64,000 nucleotides of DNA from DUPQ01 sp022706885 (GTDB taxonomy: Bacteria; Bacillota; Clostridia; DUPQ01): positions 1-64,000 of the forward strand of contig JAKJBR010000005.1 of NCBI GenBank assembly GCA_022706885.1. Direction: 5' to 3'. Position numbers and translations under genes: made by a program. The notes under the pieces are model-generated. The model saw only the letters and a program-made list of their open reading frames with translations, made no database searches and was not told the DNA's origin. Below, in pieces: positions 17,103 to 25,654 of this stretch. Each line of letters opens with the position of its first letter. Positions within the stretch are counted from its first letter, which is position 1.

Positions 17103-17837
17103 ATGGAACTTTATATAGAGAATCTTTCCAAGTACTACGGAGAGAAACTTGCTCTGGACAAATTCACTTATACCTTTAAGGAAGGAACATATGCGATATT
17201 AGGTCCCAACGGTGCGGGAAAAAGCACCCTTATGCACCTTATAACCGACAACATATCCCGCTCGGGCGGACAGATATTTTATGACGGTAAGGATATATTG
17301 CAGTTGGGCAGATCCTTCAGAAAAAAGATAGGATTTATGCCTCAGTCACAGGGCATGTATGACCAGATGAGTGCCAAAGGTTTTTTAAGTTACATGGCGG
17401 AAATAAAAGGGATACCTAAAAAAGAAGCAAGAGGTGTTATTAATGAGCTTTTGTCCGTTGTCAATCTTTCCGATGTAGGTCATAAGAAGCTTTCTTCCTT
17501 CTCGGGAGGTATGCGTCAAAGAATACTTTTAGCGCAGGCCTTACTGGGTAAACCGGACATACTGATGCTCGATGAACCTACAGCCGGATTGGATCCCGAG
17601 GAAAGGGTAAGAATAAGGACATATATAGGTAATCTTGCCGCATCAAAAATAGTACTCATAACCACCCATATTACATCCGATGTGGAATCCATAGCCGATT
17701 ATGTAATATTCATGAAAAACGGACGCATAGAAGCTTCGGGAAAACCCGAACGAATACTTAAAGAAACTTGCTCTGAAAACATGGAAGAAGCATATCTGAA
17801 GATAATACATACAGAGGGGCAAAATGCGGGAACTTAA
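17103..17837 (+). CDS. ABC transporter ATP-binding protein
   Basis: The 244-residue single-domain ATPase has Walker A GPNGAGKST, Q-loop GFMPQSQ, signature SSFSGGMRQRI, Walker B ILMLDEPTAGLDP and the switch histidine in ITTHITSDVE. It belongs to the ABC-2/CcmA-like exporter group. AAAGGAG precedes the ATG. It overlaps the permease gene by 14 bases and follows the lipoprotein gene closely, so all three probably form one complex at the membrane. The transported substrate cannot be inferred. Confidence 0.92.
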   Translation: MELYIENLSKYYGEKLALDKFTYTFKEGTYAILGPNGAGKSTLMHLITDNISRSGGQIFYDGKDILQLGRSFRKKIGFMPQSQGMYDQMSAKGFLSYMAEIKGIPKKEARGVINELLSVVNLSDVGHKKLSSFSGGMRQRILLAQALLGKPDILMLDEPTAGLDPEERVRIRTYIGNLAASKIVLITTHITSDVESIADYVIFMKNGRIEASGKPERILKETCSENMEEAYLKIIHTEGQNAGT

Positions 17838-20157
17838 GCGAATCATAGTATCAAAAACCAATATTGTCTGTATAGCTTTTCTGATATTTATGAATGTCTT
17901 TATCTTTTTCTGGGAATCAACACCCAAAGGAGATATATGCACATTACCGGAATATACCGACCGCTATATCGAAGTATTGAATACCTGCAAAGGCATGGAT
18001 AATGAAGAAGGCATCAATTATCTGAACAATCTGAAGAAATTATCGGAAGGAACGGTATTAATTCCCCGTTGGTTATACAGCAAGGATATGGAATACAAGG
18101 AAGAAGCTTCCGGTTTTTATTACAAAAAATACGGCGAGCAGATGATAAAAGACATAGAAAGCGGCAAGATTGACACTTCGGAACAAGCGGTTAAGAAAGC
18201 ATATGTTACCATTGAAGTATGCAATATACTTATCGAGAAGATAAATCATCTGACAGAATACCCCGAATATATCAAAACAATAAGCGAAAATGCCGAGAAT
18301 ATGAAATCGGTAAGCATTTTTTCCGATCCGAATTCCTTTTCCTACAGGAATATTATTAAAACAGTAGAGGATTTTTCCAAGATACATATTACCGAACTGT
18401 CATTGGCTAATGACCTTGCGGTCAATGCCCTGTTTACCGACAGTATCTCCGATTACAGCATTCTGGCATACATTATCTTCATAGTCCTGCTCATGATTCA
18501 GGAACGTAAAAAAGGCCTCTGGCCGCTTGTATATGCCTATCCTGAGGGAAGAGCAAGGCTTGCAATCAAAAGAGTTGCTATATTGCTTGTCTGTTCGGTC
18601 ATTGCAACGGTATTTCTTGTAGGTTCAAGATTCTTAACCGCAGCAATAGTGTATAGAGGGTTCGGAGATATGTCCAGGCCTATACAATCCATGAGCTTGT
18701 TTCAGGGTGTATCACAGCCTTTTACCGTAGGCGGTTTTATACTGAACTTCTTCCTGTTTAAGATTATAGGGACATGGGTGATATCGCTGATACTCTACTT
18801 TATGATGCTGGCTATATCCAATACTTCATTGGCAGTTGCAGTAACCTCTCTGTTTTTGGGAACCGAGTATACACTGTTCGCTTTAATACCGGACAGTTAT
18901 GCAATTGCCGTTTTGAGGTTTATAAACATATTTGCATTGATAAATTACAACAGGATATATATGAGGTATCTCAATATTAATATAAATGAGTATCCCGTAA
19001 ACGGACAAACTCTTACAACATATATGATACCCGTAGCAATGATTCTTTTTGCAACGGGGTGTATCATTATTCATCATAAGAAGAAACCTTTTTCCACTCC
19101 CAATCCTTTACTTAAACTGTACGATAAAATACTTAAACTCCGTGCCGGATTGTCCGATCGTTTCCGGTTGTTCTTTGCTGAGCTTCATAAAACACTGTGG
19201 ATACAAAAAGGAGCTTTTGTTATTATCGTTCTTTTATTATGGGCAATATTTGCTTCTGAAGCACCACCGCTAAATGTGTCGGAGTATGACGGAAACCTGG
19301 TATATTTCGAGAATATGTTTACAGGAGAAGTTACCGAAGAAACGCTAACTAAAATTGATGAAGAAACGGTTATTGCATATGAGGAACTGGCAAAGGAAAG
19401 CTTATACGGAGCCACAAAAGTACAATATCTTTCCATGATTAAAGCCGAAGCCCTGGCTAAAAAAGGCACGGGTTTGTGGATAATGGACAGTACAATATAT
19501 GATGCACTGCTGAACAGAAATGTTGAGGGTTATCAAAGAAAAACCGGGTTGATAGCCATATTATTCACAACGGTTATGACAGCCGGCATATTCGCTTATG
19601 AGCATCAGCAGAAAATGAAATATCTCTTATGCAGTACCGACAGAGGAAGAACCATACTCGTGCGTAATAAGACATTAATTGCTTGTATAATGACATGTGC
19701 GGTATGGCTTATCGTTTACGGATTTGAAATACGTAATGCAGTAAAAATTTACGGAAGTCTTCATTCACTATCCGCTCCCGTTCAAAGCTTCATGAGTGAG
19801 TTTCCTTACAAAATGTCCGTATTGTCCTTCCTTATACTTATCTATCTTCTCAGACTTCTTGTACTTCTGTCGATGACATTTATGATACTGTTGTTGTCCA
19901 ATCTCAGTAACAGAGCAAATGCTGCCGTTATAACATCATTGGCGGTTTTCTCTTTACCTGCCGCCATAGTCATAATGGGTGGAAATATTATGGAGTACTT
20001 TTCCGTGGTAAAACTGCTTTCTCCGCAGGAAAATATGCCTTCATTAATTCTAAGTTACACACTGTGCTTTATACCGGGTATAATAGCATTGATTGCAAAT
20101 ACCCTTATATGGAAAGGAATAAGATATGAAAATAACAATAGCAAACGATTCATATAA
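17824..20157 (+). CDS. Internally duplicated ABC-2-type permease
   Basis: The 777-residue membrane protein appears to be two permease halves in tandem (about 1-435 and 445-777). Each half starts with one membrane helix (VCIAFLIFMNVFIFFW; FVIIVLLLWAIFASEAP) followed by an extracytoplasmic helical domain. A motif ending in a GR-x-x-L/I sequence comes next (QERKKGLWPLVYAYPEGRAR; EHQQKMKYLLCSTDRGRT), then five or so helices. This would let a single polypeptide pair with a homodimer of the upstream ATPase. It overlaps the ATPase gene by 14 bases and glycerate kinase by 32 bases. The family resembles large ABC-2 permeases of Clostridia with unknown cargo. Confidence 0.8.
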   Translation: MRELKRIIVSKTNIVCIAFLIFMNVFIFFWESTPKGDICTLPEYTDRYIEVLNTCKGMDNEEGINYLNNLKKLSEGTVLIPRWLYSKDMEYKEEASGFYYKKYGEQMIKDIESGKIDTSEQAVKKAYVTIEVCNILIEKINHLTEYPEYIKTISENAENMKSVSIFSDPNSFSYRNIIKTVEDFSKIHITELSLANDLAVNALFTDSISDYSILAYIIFIVLLMIQERKKGLWPLVYAYPEGRARLAIKRVAILLVCSVIATVFLVGSRFLTAAIVYRGFGDMSRPIQSMSLFQGVSQPFTVGGFILNFFLFKIIGTWVISLILYFMMLAISNTSLAVAVTSLFLGTEYTLFALIPDSYAIAVLRFINIFALINYNRIYMRYLNININEYPVNGQTLTTYMIPVAMILFATGCIIIHHKKKPFSTPNPLLKLYDKILKLRAGLSDRFRLFFAELHKTLWIQKGAFVIIVLLLWAIFASEAPPLNVSEYDGNLVYFENMFTGEVTEETLTKIDEETVIAYEELAKESLYGATKVQYLSMIKAEALAKKGTGLWIMDSTIYDALLNRNVEGYQRKTGLIAILFTTVMTAGIFAYEHQQKMKYLLCSTDRGRTILVRNKTLIACIMTCAVWLIVYGFEIRNAVKIYGSLHSLSAPVQSFMSEFPYKMSVLSFLILIYLLRLLVLLSMTFMILLLSNLSNRANAAVITSLAVFSLPAAIVIMGGNIMEYFSVVKLLSPQENMPSLILSYTLCFIPGIIALIANTLIWKGIRYENNNSKRFI

Positions 20158-21256
20158 AGGGTGCATGAGTGCCATAGCATGTTGCGACATAATGGCAAAA
20201 GCTTTAAATGACGCTATGCCTGAATGCAGTGTAAATAAATATCCCATGGCTGACGGCGGTGAAGGCACAACCGACTGCCTTGTTTTTGCAACCGAAGGAC
20301 GTAAAGAGTATGTTACCGTAAACGGGGTTTTCGGAAATAAAATGACCGGATTCTTCGGAATACTGGGCGATAATGAAACTGCCGTTATAGAATCGGCATG
20401 TGCATCGGGTATTCAGGGAATACCGAAAAACAGATTGGACCCCATGAGAGCGTCATCATACGGTACGGGGCAGCTGATAAGGGCGGCTCTGGAAAGAGGC
20501 TATAAAAAGATAATAGTTGGTTTCGGAGGCACTGCTGTTTCCGACGGCGGAATGGGTGCATTAGCCGCATTGGGCATGGTGTTTTATGATAAAAACAAGT
20601 CAATTCTCTCCCCTTCAGGTGCTGCAATGACAGCTGTTGTAAGCATTGACTCATCAAATGTTATTAAAGAATTGAAAGACGCACATATTGAATTTGCCTG
20701 TGATGTGGAGAATGTATACCACGGAAAAGAAGGAGCGGCATATATATTTTCTCCTCAAAAGGGAGCCACAAAAGAACAGGTTATAGAACTTGATGCAGGG
20801 TTGCAGAATCTTGCTGAAGTTTTTAAAAAACAACTGAATAAAGATATATCGAATATTCCCGGAGCAGGTGCCGCGGGAGGTCTGGCAGGAGGTCTTATGA
20901 CTGTCTGTAAACCGGTTATAAAAAGCGGATTCGATGTTATCTTAAGTTATACCGATTTAGAAGAAGCCATAAAGGACAGCGATATAGTTATAACCGGAGA
21001 AGGACATACCGATTCACAGACCGTTTACGGCAAGCTACCCATGAGAGTGGGAATGCTCTCAAAGAAGTACAATAAGCCGGTAATATGCATATCGGGTGCA
21101 ATATCCAAAGATGCCGAAGTATTGAAAGATTACGGTATTACTGCCCTGTTTTCCATAAGCAGAGGCCCCATAAGTCTTAAAGATTCAATGCGTGACAGCG
21201 AAAACCTTCTGTATCTTAAGACTTTTAATATTGCAGGTTTACTTAAGTTATTGTAA
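20126..21256 (+). CDS. glxK: Glycerate kinase
   Basis: The 376-residue protein matches the GlxK/GarK glycerate kinase family, which phosphorylates D-glycerate (usually to 2-phosphoglycerate) with ATP. Characteristic segments are IANDSYKGCMSA at the N terminus, PMADGGEGTTD, GFGGTAVSDGGMG, GAGAAGGLAGGL and DIVITGEGHTDSQT. AAAGGA precedes the ATG, which lies inside the end of the permease gene, so translation is coupled. Glycerate arises from hexuronate and aldarate breakdown, which fits the sugar-acid genes elsewhere in the window. Confidence 0.94.
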   Translation: MKITIANDSYKGCMSAIACCDIMAKALNDAMPECSVNKYPMADGGEGTTDCLVFATEGRKEYVTVNGVFGNKMTGFFGILGDNETAVIESACASGIQGIPKNRLDPMRASSYGTGQLIRAALERGYKKIIVGFGGTAVSDGGMGALAALGMVFYDKNKSILSPSGAAMTAVVSIDSSNVIKELKDAHIEFACDVENVYHGKEGAAYIFSPQKGATKEQVIELDAGLQNLAEVFKKQLNKDISNIPGAGAAGGLAGGLMTVCKPVIKSGFDVILSYTDLEEAIKDSDIVITGEGHTDSQTVYGKLPMRVGMLSKKYNKPVICISGAISKDAEVLKDYGITALFSISRGPISLKDSMRDSENLLYLKTFNIAGLLKLL

Positions 21257-21269
21257 TATATACAGGCAC

Positions 21270-21346
<77 letters not shown>

Positions 21347-21360
21347 GTATCATCCCGCAC

Positions 21361-21447
21361 AAAGTGCCATTTTGGCACTTTTATTTTTCGCATTAGTGCC
21401 ATTTTGGCACTTTTTCTATTGACATTAAGGTGCCAGTAATTTAAAAT
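21361..21447 (+). promoter_or_regulatory. mntA-hepT promoter with repeated GTGCCA operators
   Basis: Two palindromes, AAAGTGCCA-TTT-TGGCACTTT (21361-21381) and AGTGCCA-TTT-TGGCACT (21395-21411), have centres 32 bases apart. A third half-site GTGCCA (21430-21435) lies inside the 17-base spacer of a near-consensus promoter, TTGACA (21419-21424) and TAAAAT (21442-21447). The layout predicts repression by the helix-turn-helix protein encoded just downstream. The first palindrome, followed by TTATTTTT, can also serve as the tRNA terminator. Confidence 0.75.
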
Positions 21448-21466
21448 GATGCTGAGGTGATGTTAA

Positions 21467-21937
21467 ATGACTATAAAACAAATGCGACAGGATAAAGGCT
21501 TGACACAGCAAAAATGTGCTGATTATCTTCAGATTCCCCTTCGCACATACAAAAGATATGAATCGGATGAGAGTAAAATCAAAGCTATTAAGCACCGATA
21601 TATTAAAGAACGCATAGCTGAATACGGATTTATAGATGAGGAACACGGTATATTAACTGTCGAACAGATTAAAGAAATATGCAAAGATGTATTCGCATCT
21701 TACGATGTTGAATACTGCTATTTGTTCGGCTCTTACGCAAAAGGAAAAGCAACGGAAAAAAGTGATGTCGATTTATTAGTATCAGTACCGGTAAATGGAA
21801 TAAAGTTCTTTGAGTTAGTAGAAAATTTACGTGAAAATCTGAAAAAGAAAGTTGATTTATTGAATATCACACAGCTTGACAACAATCCTACATTGGTACA
21901 GGAAATTTTAAGAGACGGAGTTAGAATATATGGATAA
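21467..21937 (+). CDS. mntA: MntA-type antitoxin: helix-turn-helix plus minimal nucleotidyltransferase
   Basis: The 156-residue protein combines an N-terminal Cro/CI-type helix-turn-helix (about 1-45, MRQDKGLTQQKCADYLQIPL) with a minimal nucleotidyltransferase domain containing LFGSYAKGKATEKSDVDLLV (GSx10DxD). In characterised MntA-HepT modules the nucleotidyltransferase AMPylates a tyrosine on the HEPN toxin and silences it. The added helix-turn-helix suggests this antitoxin also represses its own operon through the GTGCCA sites upstream. GAGGTGAT precedes the ATG. It overlaps hepT by eight bases. Confidence 0.85.
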   Translation: MTIKQMRQDKGLTQQKCADYLQIPLRTYKRYESDESKIKAIKHRYIKERIAEYGFIDEEHGILTVEQIKEICKDVFASYDVEYCYLFGSYAKGKATEKSDVDLLVSVPVNGIKFFELVENLRENLKKKVDLLNITQLDNNPTLVQEILRDGVRIYG

Positions 21938-22262
21938 TATAAAGGATGACACTTATTACATTGAAAAGATTAAGGCGGATTTGAAATTTATCATGGAGAA
22001 AACTGCAGGAAAAACAAAAGAGGACATCGGGAACAATGATTTATTGTTAGATTCCATAATGTTTCGCATTATTCAGATTGCGGAAAACAATTCAAAACTT
22101 ACCAAAAAATTTAAAGAGGAACATAATGAAGTTCCTTGGGCTGCAATCAAAGGTATGAGAAATACAATTGTCCACGATTACGGTCGTGTGGATATGCCAA
22201 TCGTTTATGATACCGTAAATCGTGCCATACCGAGAATGTATGAAAAACTTAAGGATATATAA
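21930..22262 (+). CDS. hepT: HepT-like HEPN toxin
   Basis: The 110-residue helical protein of the DUF86/HepT family carries the RNase motif RX4HXY as RNTIVHDY near residues 72-79. HepT toxins cleave RNA and are neutralised when MntA adds AMP groups to the motif tyrosine. The motif is intact and the reading frame complete, so the toxin looks active. It overlaps the antitoxin gene by eight bases, and the convergent methyltransferase gene ends 15 bases downstream. Confidence 0.88.
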   Translation: MDNIKDDTYYIEKIKADLKFIMEKTAGKTKEDIGNNDLLLDSIMFRIIQIAENNSKLTKKFKEEHNEVPWAAIKGMRNTIVHDYGRVDMPIVYDTVNRAIPRMYEKLKDI

Positions 22263-22277
22263 AGAAGTCAGATACCT

Positions 22278-22949
22278 TTAGTCTCCTCTTTTTCCCATTA
22301 TTGCTATTGAACAGGGAATAAACCCGTCTATGTCAATACATTGAACATCGCAATAGCCGGCATCGATAAAAAACTGTTTATATGACGAAAAGGAAAATTC
22401 TTGTTTAAAGTATTTGGTGCCCTTACTTATTGCTTCGAGAAACACATTCTTTCTTCTTTTTTCCTGTTTGACAATATAGGTTGTGATAATAATCTTACCT
22501 TTCGGTTTACACACTCTATCAAGCTCATCTAAAACTTTGTAAGGATCTTCCAATAAATGAATTACATTGGCTGCAACAACCTTGTTAAAAGTAGCATCGG
22601 AAAATTCAAGGTTATTAATGTCCGCAACGGCAAAAGAAATGTTCTTGTGATTTCTGCAATTAGACTTAGCCGTTTGAATCATATTTTTTGAAAAATCCGT
22701 AGCAATCAGCTTCTGACACTTAGGTGCAATGCTTTTTGTGAGCATGCCGGTACCGCAGGCACACTCCAAGACAATATCGGAAGGCTCAAAAAGATTTTCA
22801 ATATGATTTCGTAATGCCTTGTGTGTCTTTGCGTTGATAATATAAACAAAAATATCATAGATACCTGCCACACGATCCCATACCGATGCTTCATTACCCT
22901 TGTTTTCGTTTTTTCTCTTTTTATCCTGCAAATTTTCTTTCGACTTCAT
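22278..22949 (-). CDS. Class I SAM-dependent methyltransferase
   Basis: The 223-residue protein has a Rossmann-type methyltransferase fold: motif I VLECACGTGMLTKSIAP, motif II LIATDFSKNM, FAVADINNLEFSDATF and VVAANVIHLLEDPYKVLDEL. The N terminus is Lys/Asn-rich and followed by VWDRVAGIYDIFVYIIN, common in the UbiE/phospholipid-methylating-like group. GGAAAG precedes the ATG. It is expressed from a promoter bearing a DtxR-like inverted repeat (22999-23016), which hints at metal-controlled expression. The methyl acceptor is unknown. Confidence 0.85.
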   Translation of the reverse strand: MKSKENLQDKKRKNENKGNEASVWDRVAGIYDIFVYIINAKTHKALRNHIENLFEPSDIVLECACGTGMLTKSIAPKCQKLIATDFSKNMIQTAKSNCRNHKNISFAVADINNLEFSDATFNKVVAANVIHLLEDPYKVLDELDRVCKPKGKIIITTYIVKQEKRRKNVFLEAISKGTKYFKQEFSFSSYKQFFIDAGYCDVQCIDIDGFIPCSIAIMGKRGD

Positions 22950-22998
22950 ATCTTTCCGGTTTTACAAAGCAATTGTTCAAAATCACCCATGGGGCTTT

Positions 22999-23051
22999 AG
23001 TTAGACAATGCTAACTGTCTACAGAATAACACCGCTGTTTTTAATTGTCAA
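22999..23051 (-). promoter_or_regulatory. Methyltransferase promoter with DtxR/MntR-like inverted repeat
   Basis: On the minus strand TTGACA (23051-23046), 17 bases and TATTCT (23028-23023) form the promoter. Directly downstream at the expected start point lies AGTTAG-N6-CTAACT (22999-23016), a perfect 6-6-6 palindrome resembling operators of DtxR-family metal regulators. No such regulator gene is in the window. The remaining intergenic bases to 23228 show nothing recognisable. Confidence 0.55.
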
Positions 23052-23228
23052 CCGTATTTTAGAAAAACCATCGTAAACCTTTTCATTTTGATTTCAGATT
23101 AATATTAAAAACTTTTCTCAAAAGAGTATAAACGCATTATGCTAAAAGCAGTCTTCGGACAATGATATATATTCTATGCTTTATTCATTACTTGAATATA
23201 TATTTTCACTTTCAGCCGGATACAACCT

Positions 23229-23960
23229 CTATAAAATCCACTTTCTATTAATAATGTGTCGGCATATAAAAAACAGTATAGCCGCAAAAATCAGCAGAAT
23301 TCCGAAGGACAATAACGGAGAGAGCATATTATCACCTGTAATAGTACTTTTCAGAATATCGGTTCCGTAAGTGAGCGGAAGACAAAATGAAACAGGTCGT
23401 AAAAATACCGGTAAACTTGAAATCGGTATAAACAGGCCGCAGAGAAACAGCATAGGGAAACGAAAGAAGTTTGAAAGAGTCTGAGCTTCAAAAACCTGTT
23501 CTGCCGATACTGCAACCAATAACCCTGTCAATGCCGAGGTTATGGCAATCATTAAAATTGCAACCAAAAGAACTTGCCAATTTATTGCATGAAGATCAAC
23601 AAAAAAACTTGCCAGAATAATCGGAACAAATGCATTAAATATACCGAAAAGAATTGTTCCGGCAATTTTAGCCAACACCAGCAAGCTTAAACTTATGGGT
23701 GCAAGCAAAAGTCGTTCAAAGGATTTACCGCTCCTCTCAAAAGTAATGGTAACAGCCAACATAGAGGTAGTGCCGAACAAAACGCTCATTGAGATAAGAC
23801 CGGGAAGCAATTCCGACATATCTCCTCCGGGTGAGCGAATAAATTGCATAAGAGACCATGAAAGCGGAAAAATGATTCCCCAACTGATATTTGGCGGTTT
23901 TAAATAATAGTTCTTTATATCTTTTCTAAGAATATTCCAAAATGCAATCCAACTTTTCAT
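23229..23960 (-). CDS. ABC-2 type transporter permease
   Basis: The 243-residue membrane protein has six predicted helices, including GIIFPLSWSLMQFI, LPGLISMSVLFGTTSMLAVTI, VLVAILMIAITSALTGLLVAV and LLSFGILLIFAAILFFI. It also has the ABC-2 motif FERSGKSFERLLLAPISL. Its ATG at 23960 overlaps the TGA of the ATPase gene (ATGA), which decides the start over an upstream extension. With the ATPase it forms a DrrAB-like exporter, controlled by the ArsR-family gene at the head of the operon. Confidence 0.9.
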   Translation of the reverse strand: MKSWIAFWNILRKDIKNYYLKPPNISWGIIFPLSWSLMQFIRSPGGDMSELLPGLISMSVLFGTTSMLAVTITFERSGKSFERLLLAPISLSLLVLAKIAGTILFGIFNAFVPIILASFFVDLHAINWQVLLVAILMIAITSALTGLLVAVSAEQVFEAQTLSNFFRFPMLFLCGLFIPISSLPVFLRPVSFCLPLTYGTDILKSTITGDNMLSPLLSFGILLIFAAILFFICRHIINRKWIL

Positions 23961-24925
23961 CGTTTGTCTCCTTTTTCTTTGTCTTTTTTCATCACACAAG
24001 ATTCAATGCCTGTCAGTTTTACGAATACATCCTCCAAAGAAGGACGTAATTCCCGTGCTTCATGCACCTCAATCTTGCGGTCATGAAGAAATTCCAGGAC
24101 GGGAAACAGCGGAATGCGTTGCTCCGATTGCACTACAAGAGAATGGTCGGATTGAGAAGTAATTACACTTACTTTAAATCGGTTTTGCAATTCAACGGAT
24201 AAATTTCCAATGTTTTTATCTGTTACTAACCGAACTGCATAACCATGAGAAACACTTTCCATCAATTGACTAACTGTACCGGTTGCAATTATTCTACCTT
24301 TCGCTATAAAAGCAATACGGTCACAGATGCGCTCGGCCTCTTCTATGTAGTGGGTAGTCAGAAAAACAGTGGTCCCCTCTGCTTTCAGTTTCACTATCAT
24401 ATCTCGAATCTGTCCGGCACTTTCCACATCAATTCCCGTTGTCGGTTCATCTAAAAACAGGATTTGCGGAGAATGGATAAGTGCAGCCGCAATGGTCAGT
24501 TTGCGACGCATTCCCTTGGAATATGCCTTAAAAGGTCGCCCTCCCGTATCATTCAATCTGAACTGCTCTAAAAGCTGATATGCTTTACCTTCTCTTTCTT
24601 TTTTTCTCATTCCATACAAAGCTGCACAAAAACACAGATTAGAAAACCCGTCCATTTCATTGTAGAGATTGCTTTCATCCGGCACGATTCCCATAATAGC
24701 CTGTGCCTTTTTTGTTTGCTTCACTACATCAATATCAGCAATAGTAATAGCACCCTCGGTAGGTCGGCACAGACCTGTCATCATGTTAATTGTAGTTGTT
24801 TTGCCCGCTCCGTTTGGTCCCAAAAAACCGAAGATTTCACCTTTTTCAATCTTAAAAGAGATGTCGTTCACAGCAACAACATTACCATATGTCTTTTTAA
24901 GGTTTTCAACATTGATTATTCCCAT
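23957..24925 (-). CDS. ABC-2 exporter ATP-binding protein
   Basis: The 322-residue DrrA/CcmA-type ATPase has Walker A GPNGAGKTT, Q-loop GIVPDESNLYNEM, signature KAYSKGMRRKLTIA, Walker B ILFLDEPTTGID and switch TTHYIEEAER. A C-terminal domain of about 80 residues ends LRPSLEDVFVKLTG, as usual for drug or antibiotic exporters. It starts five bases after the arsR stop and overlaps the permease gene. Cargo is unknown; the metal-sensor-like regulator suggests the signal may be a metal or thiol-reactive agent. Confidence 0.92.
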   Translation of the reverse strand: MGIINVENLKKTYGNVVAVNDISFKIEKGEIFGFLGPNGAGKTTTINMMTGLCRPTEGAITIADIDVVKQTKKAQAIMGIVPDESNLYNEMDGFSNLCFCAALYGMRKKEREGKAYQLLEQFRLNDTGGRPFKAYSKGMRRKLTIAAALIHSPQILFLDEPTTGIDVESAGQIRDMIVKLKAEGTTVFLTTHYIEEAERICDRIAFIAKGRIIATGTVSQLMESVSHGYAVRLVTDKNIGNLSVELQNRFKVSVITSQSDHSLVVQSEQRIPLFPVLEFLHDRKIEVHEARELRPSLEDVFVKLTGIESCVMKKDKEKGDKR

Positions 24926-24930
24926 AATCT

Positions 24931-25326
24931 CTATTTATCCTTACCTTGAACTGTACCGTGACAAAACTCTCTGACAGTCTCGTTGCATTTTTCTTTCTTA
25001 GGACATTCTTTCTTTTCATCAGCCGGACAATCTTCGCGTATCTCAGGATCACAAGTTGTCTGTTGAATCATAGCCAGAGCATCAATTTCCTTTGCCAACT
25101 CACGTAATGCTGCCCGCTCTACAGTATAGTGCATAAAGTAACCGCGCTTTTCTCCTACAAGCAGTCCTGCCTCTCTTAACACTTTAAGATGTTGAGATAT
25201 GGTTGCTTCGGTTAATTTCAGTTCGTTTGCCAGTGCTCGGACACAATAATTGTGTGACAGAAGTAATTTCACAATGCTCATACGCGTATCATCTGCAATA
25301 GCTTTAAGTATCTTTTTTTTATCCAT
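24931..25326 (-). CDS. ArsR-family repressor with cysteine-rich tail
   Basis: The 131-residue regulator begins with an ArsR winged helix (about 1-80; recognition helix region LTEATISQHLKVLREAGLL). It ends in a tail with five cysteines at 92, 100, 108, 114 and 122, spaced CX7CX7CX5CX7C among Lys and Glu residues; Cys28 is a further one. ArsR proteins dissociate from DNA on binding metals or other ligands, and the tail may be an unusual sensor site. GGAGG precedes the ATG. It heads an operon with an ABC-2 exporter, and an inverted repeat overlaps its promoter. Confidence 0.9.
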   Translation of the reverse strand: MDKKKILKAIADDTRMSIVKLLLSHNYCVRALANELKLTEATISQHLKVLREAGLLVGEKRGYFMHYTVERAALRELAKEIDALAMIQQTTCDPEIREDCPADEKKECPKKEKCNETVREFCHGTVQGKDK

Positions 25327-25361
25327 AGTAATCCTCCGGTTATTTAATAAGGCGGTTGCCT

Positions 25362-25395
25362 AATTGAATTATATTAAAACATTCAATTTAGTCAA
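25362..25395 (-). promoter_or_regulatory. arsR operon promoter and inverted-repeat operator
   Basis: On the minus strand TTGACT (25395-25390), 16 bases and TATAAT (25373-25368) form a strong promoter. The arms AATTGAAT (25362-25369) and ATTCAATT (25381-25388), 11 bases apart, cover the -10 box and part of the spacer, as expected for an autorepressing ArsR-family dimer. Confidence 0.7.
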
Positions 25396-25421
25396 CACTT
25401 AATTGAAATCTTTATATATGA

Positions 25422-25613
25422 TTAAAACATATTTTCTACCCTTAGATACTTAAATTTATCACCCACCTGTGCGATAATGTAGGTGATTAAAAGCCAATCA
25501 GGCTCTGCTAACCAAAGATAGGATTTTTTATACATATAAAGTGAAGTTAACCTTTGCCAGTTAAGTTTTAACCTTATATTTACCTTGATTAGTTGCAAAG
25601 CTCTGTTTATCAT
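25422..25613 (-). pseudogene. Possible remnant of a YafQ-like toxin
   Basis: A 63-residue open frame contains KKSYLWLAEPDWLLITYII. It recalls the YafQ toxin core (…EPDWLLIY…), and the EPDWLL hexapeptide is shared with the frameshifted YafQ at 49195-49490. The N-terminal toxin half, the usual C-terminal histidine-containing end and any antitoxin are missing, and no ribosome site is seen. The similarity is short, so this may be chance. No other feature was found in 25396-25654. Confidence 0.3.
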
Positions 25614-25654
25614 CCTATACTTACAATTGTAATGGATTGGAAATCAGGTTAAAT

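Noticed and set aside
22263..22277. Terminator between convergent hepT and methyltransferase genes
   Set aside because: The 15-base gap holds no stem; termination must lie within the genes or elsewhere.
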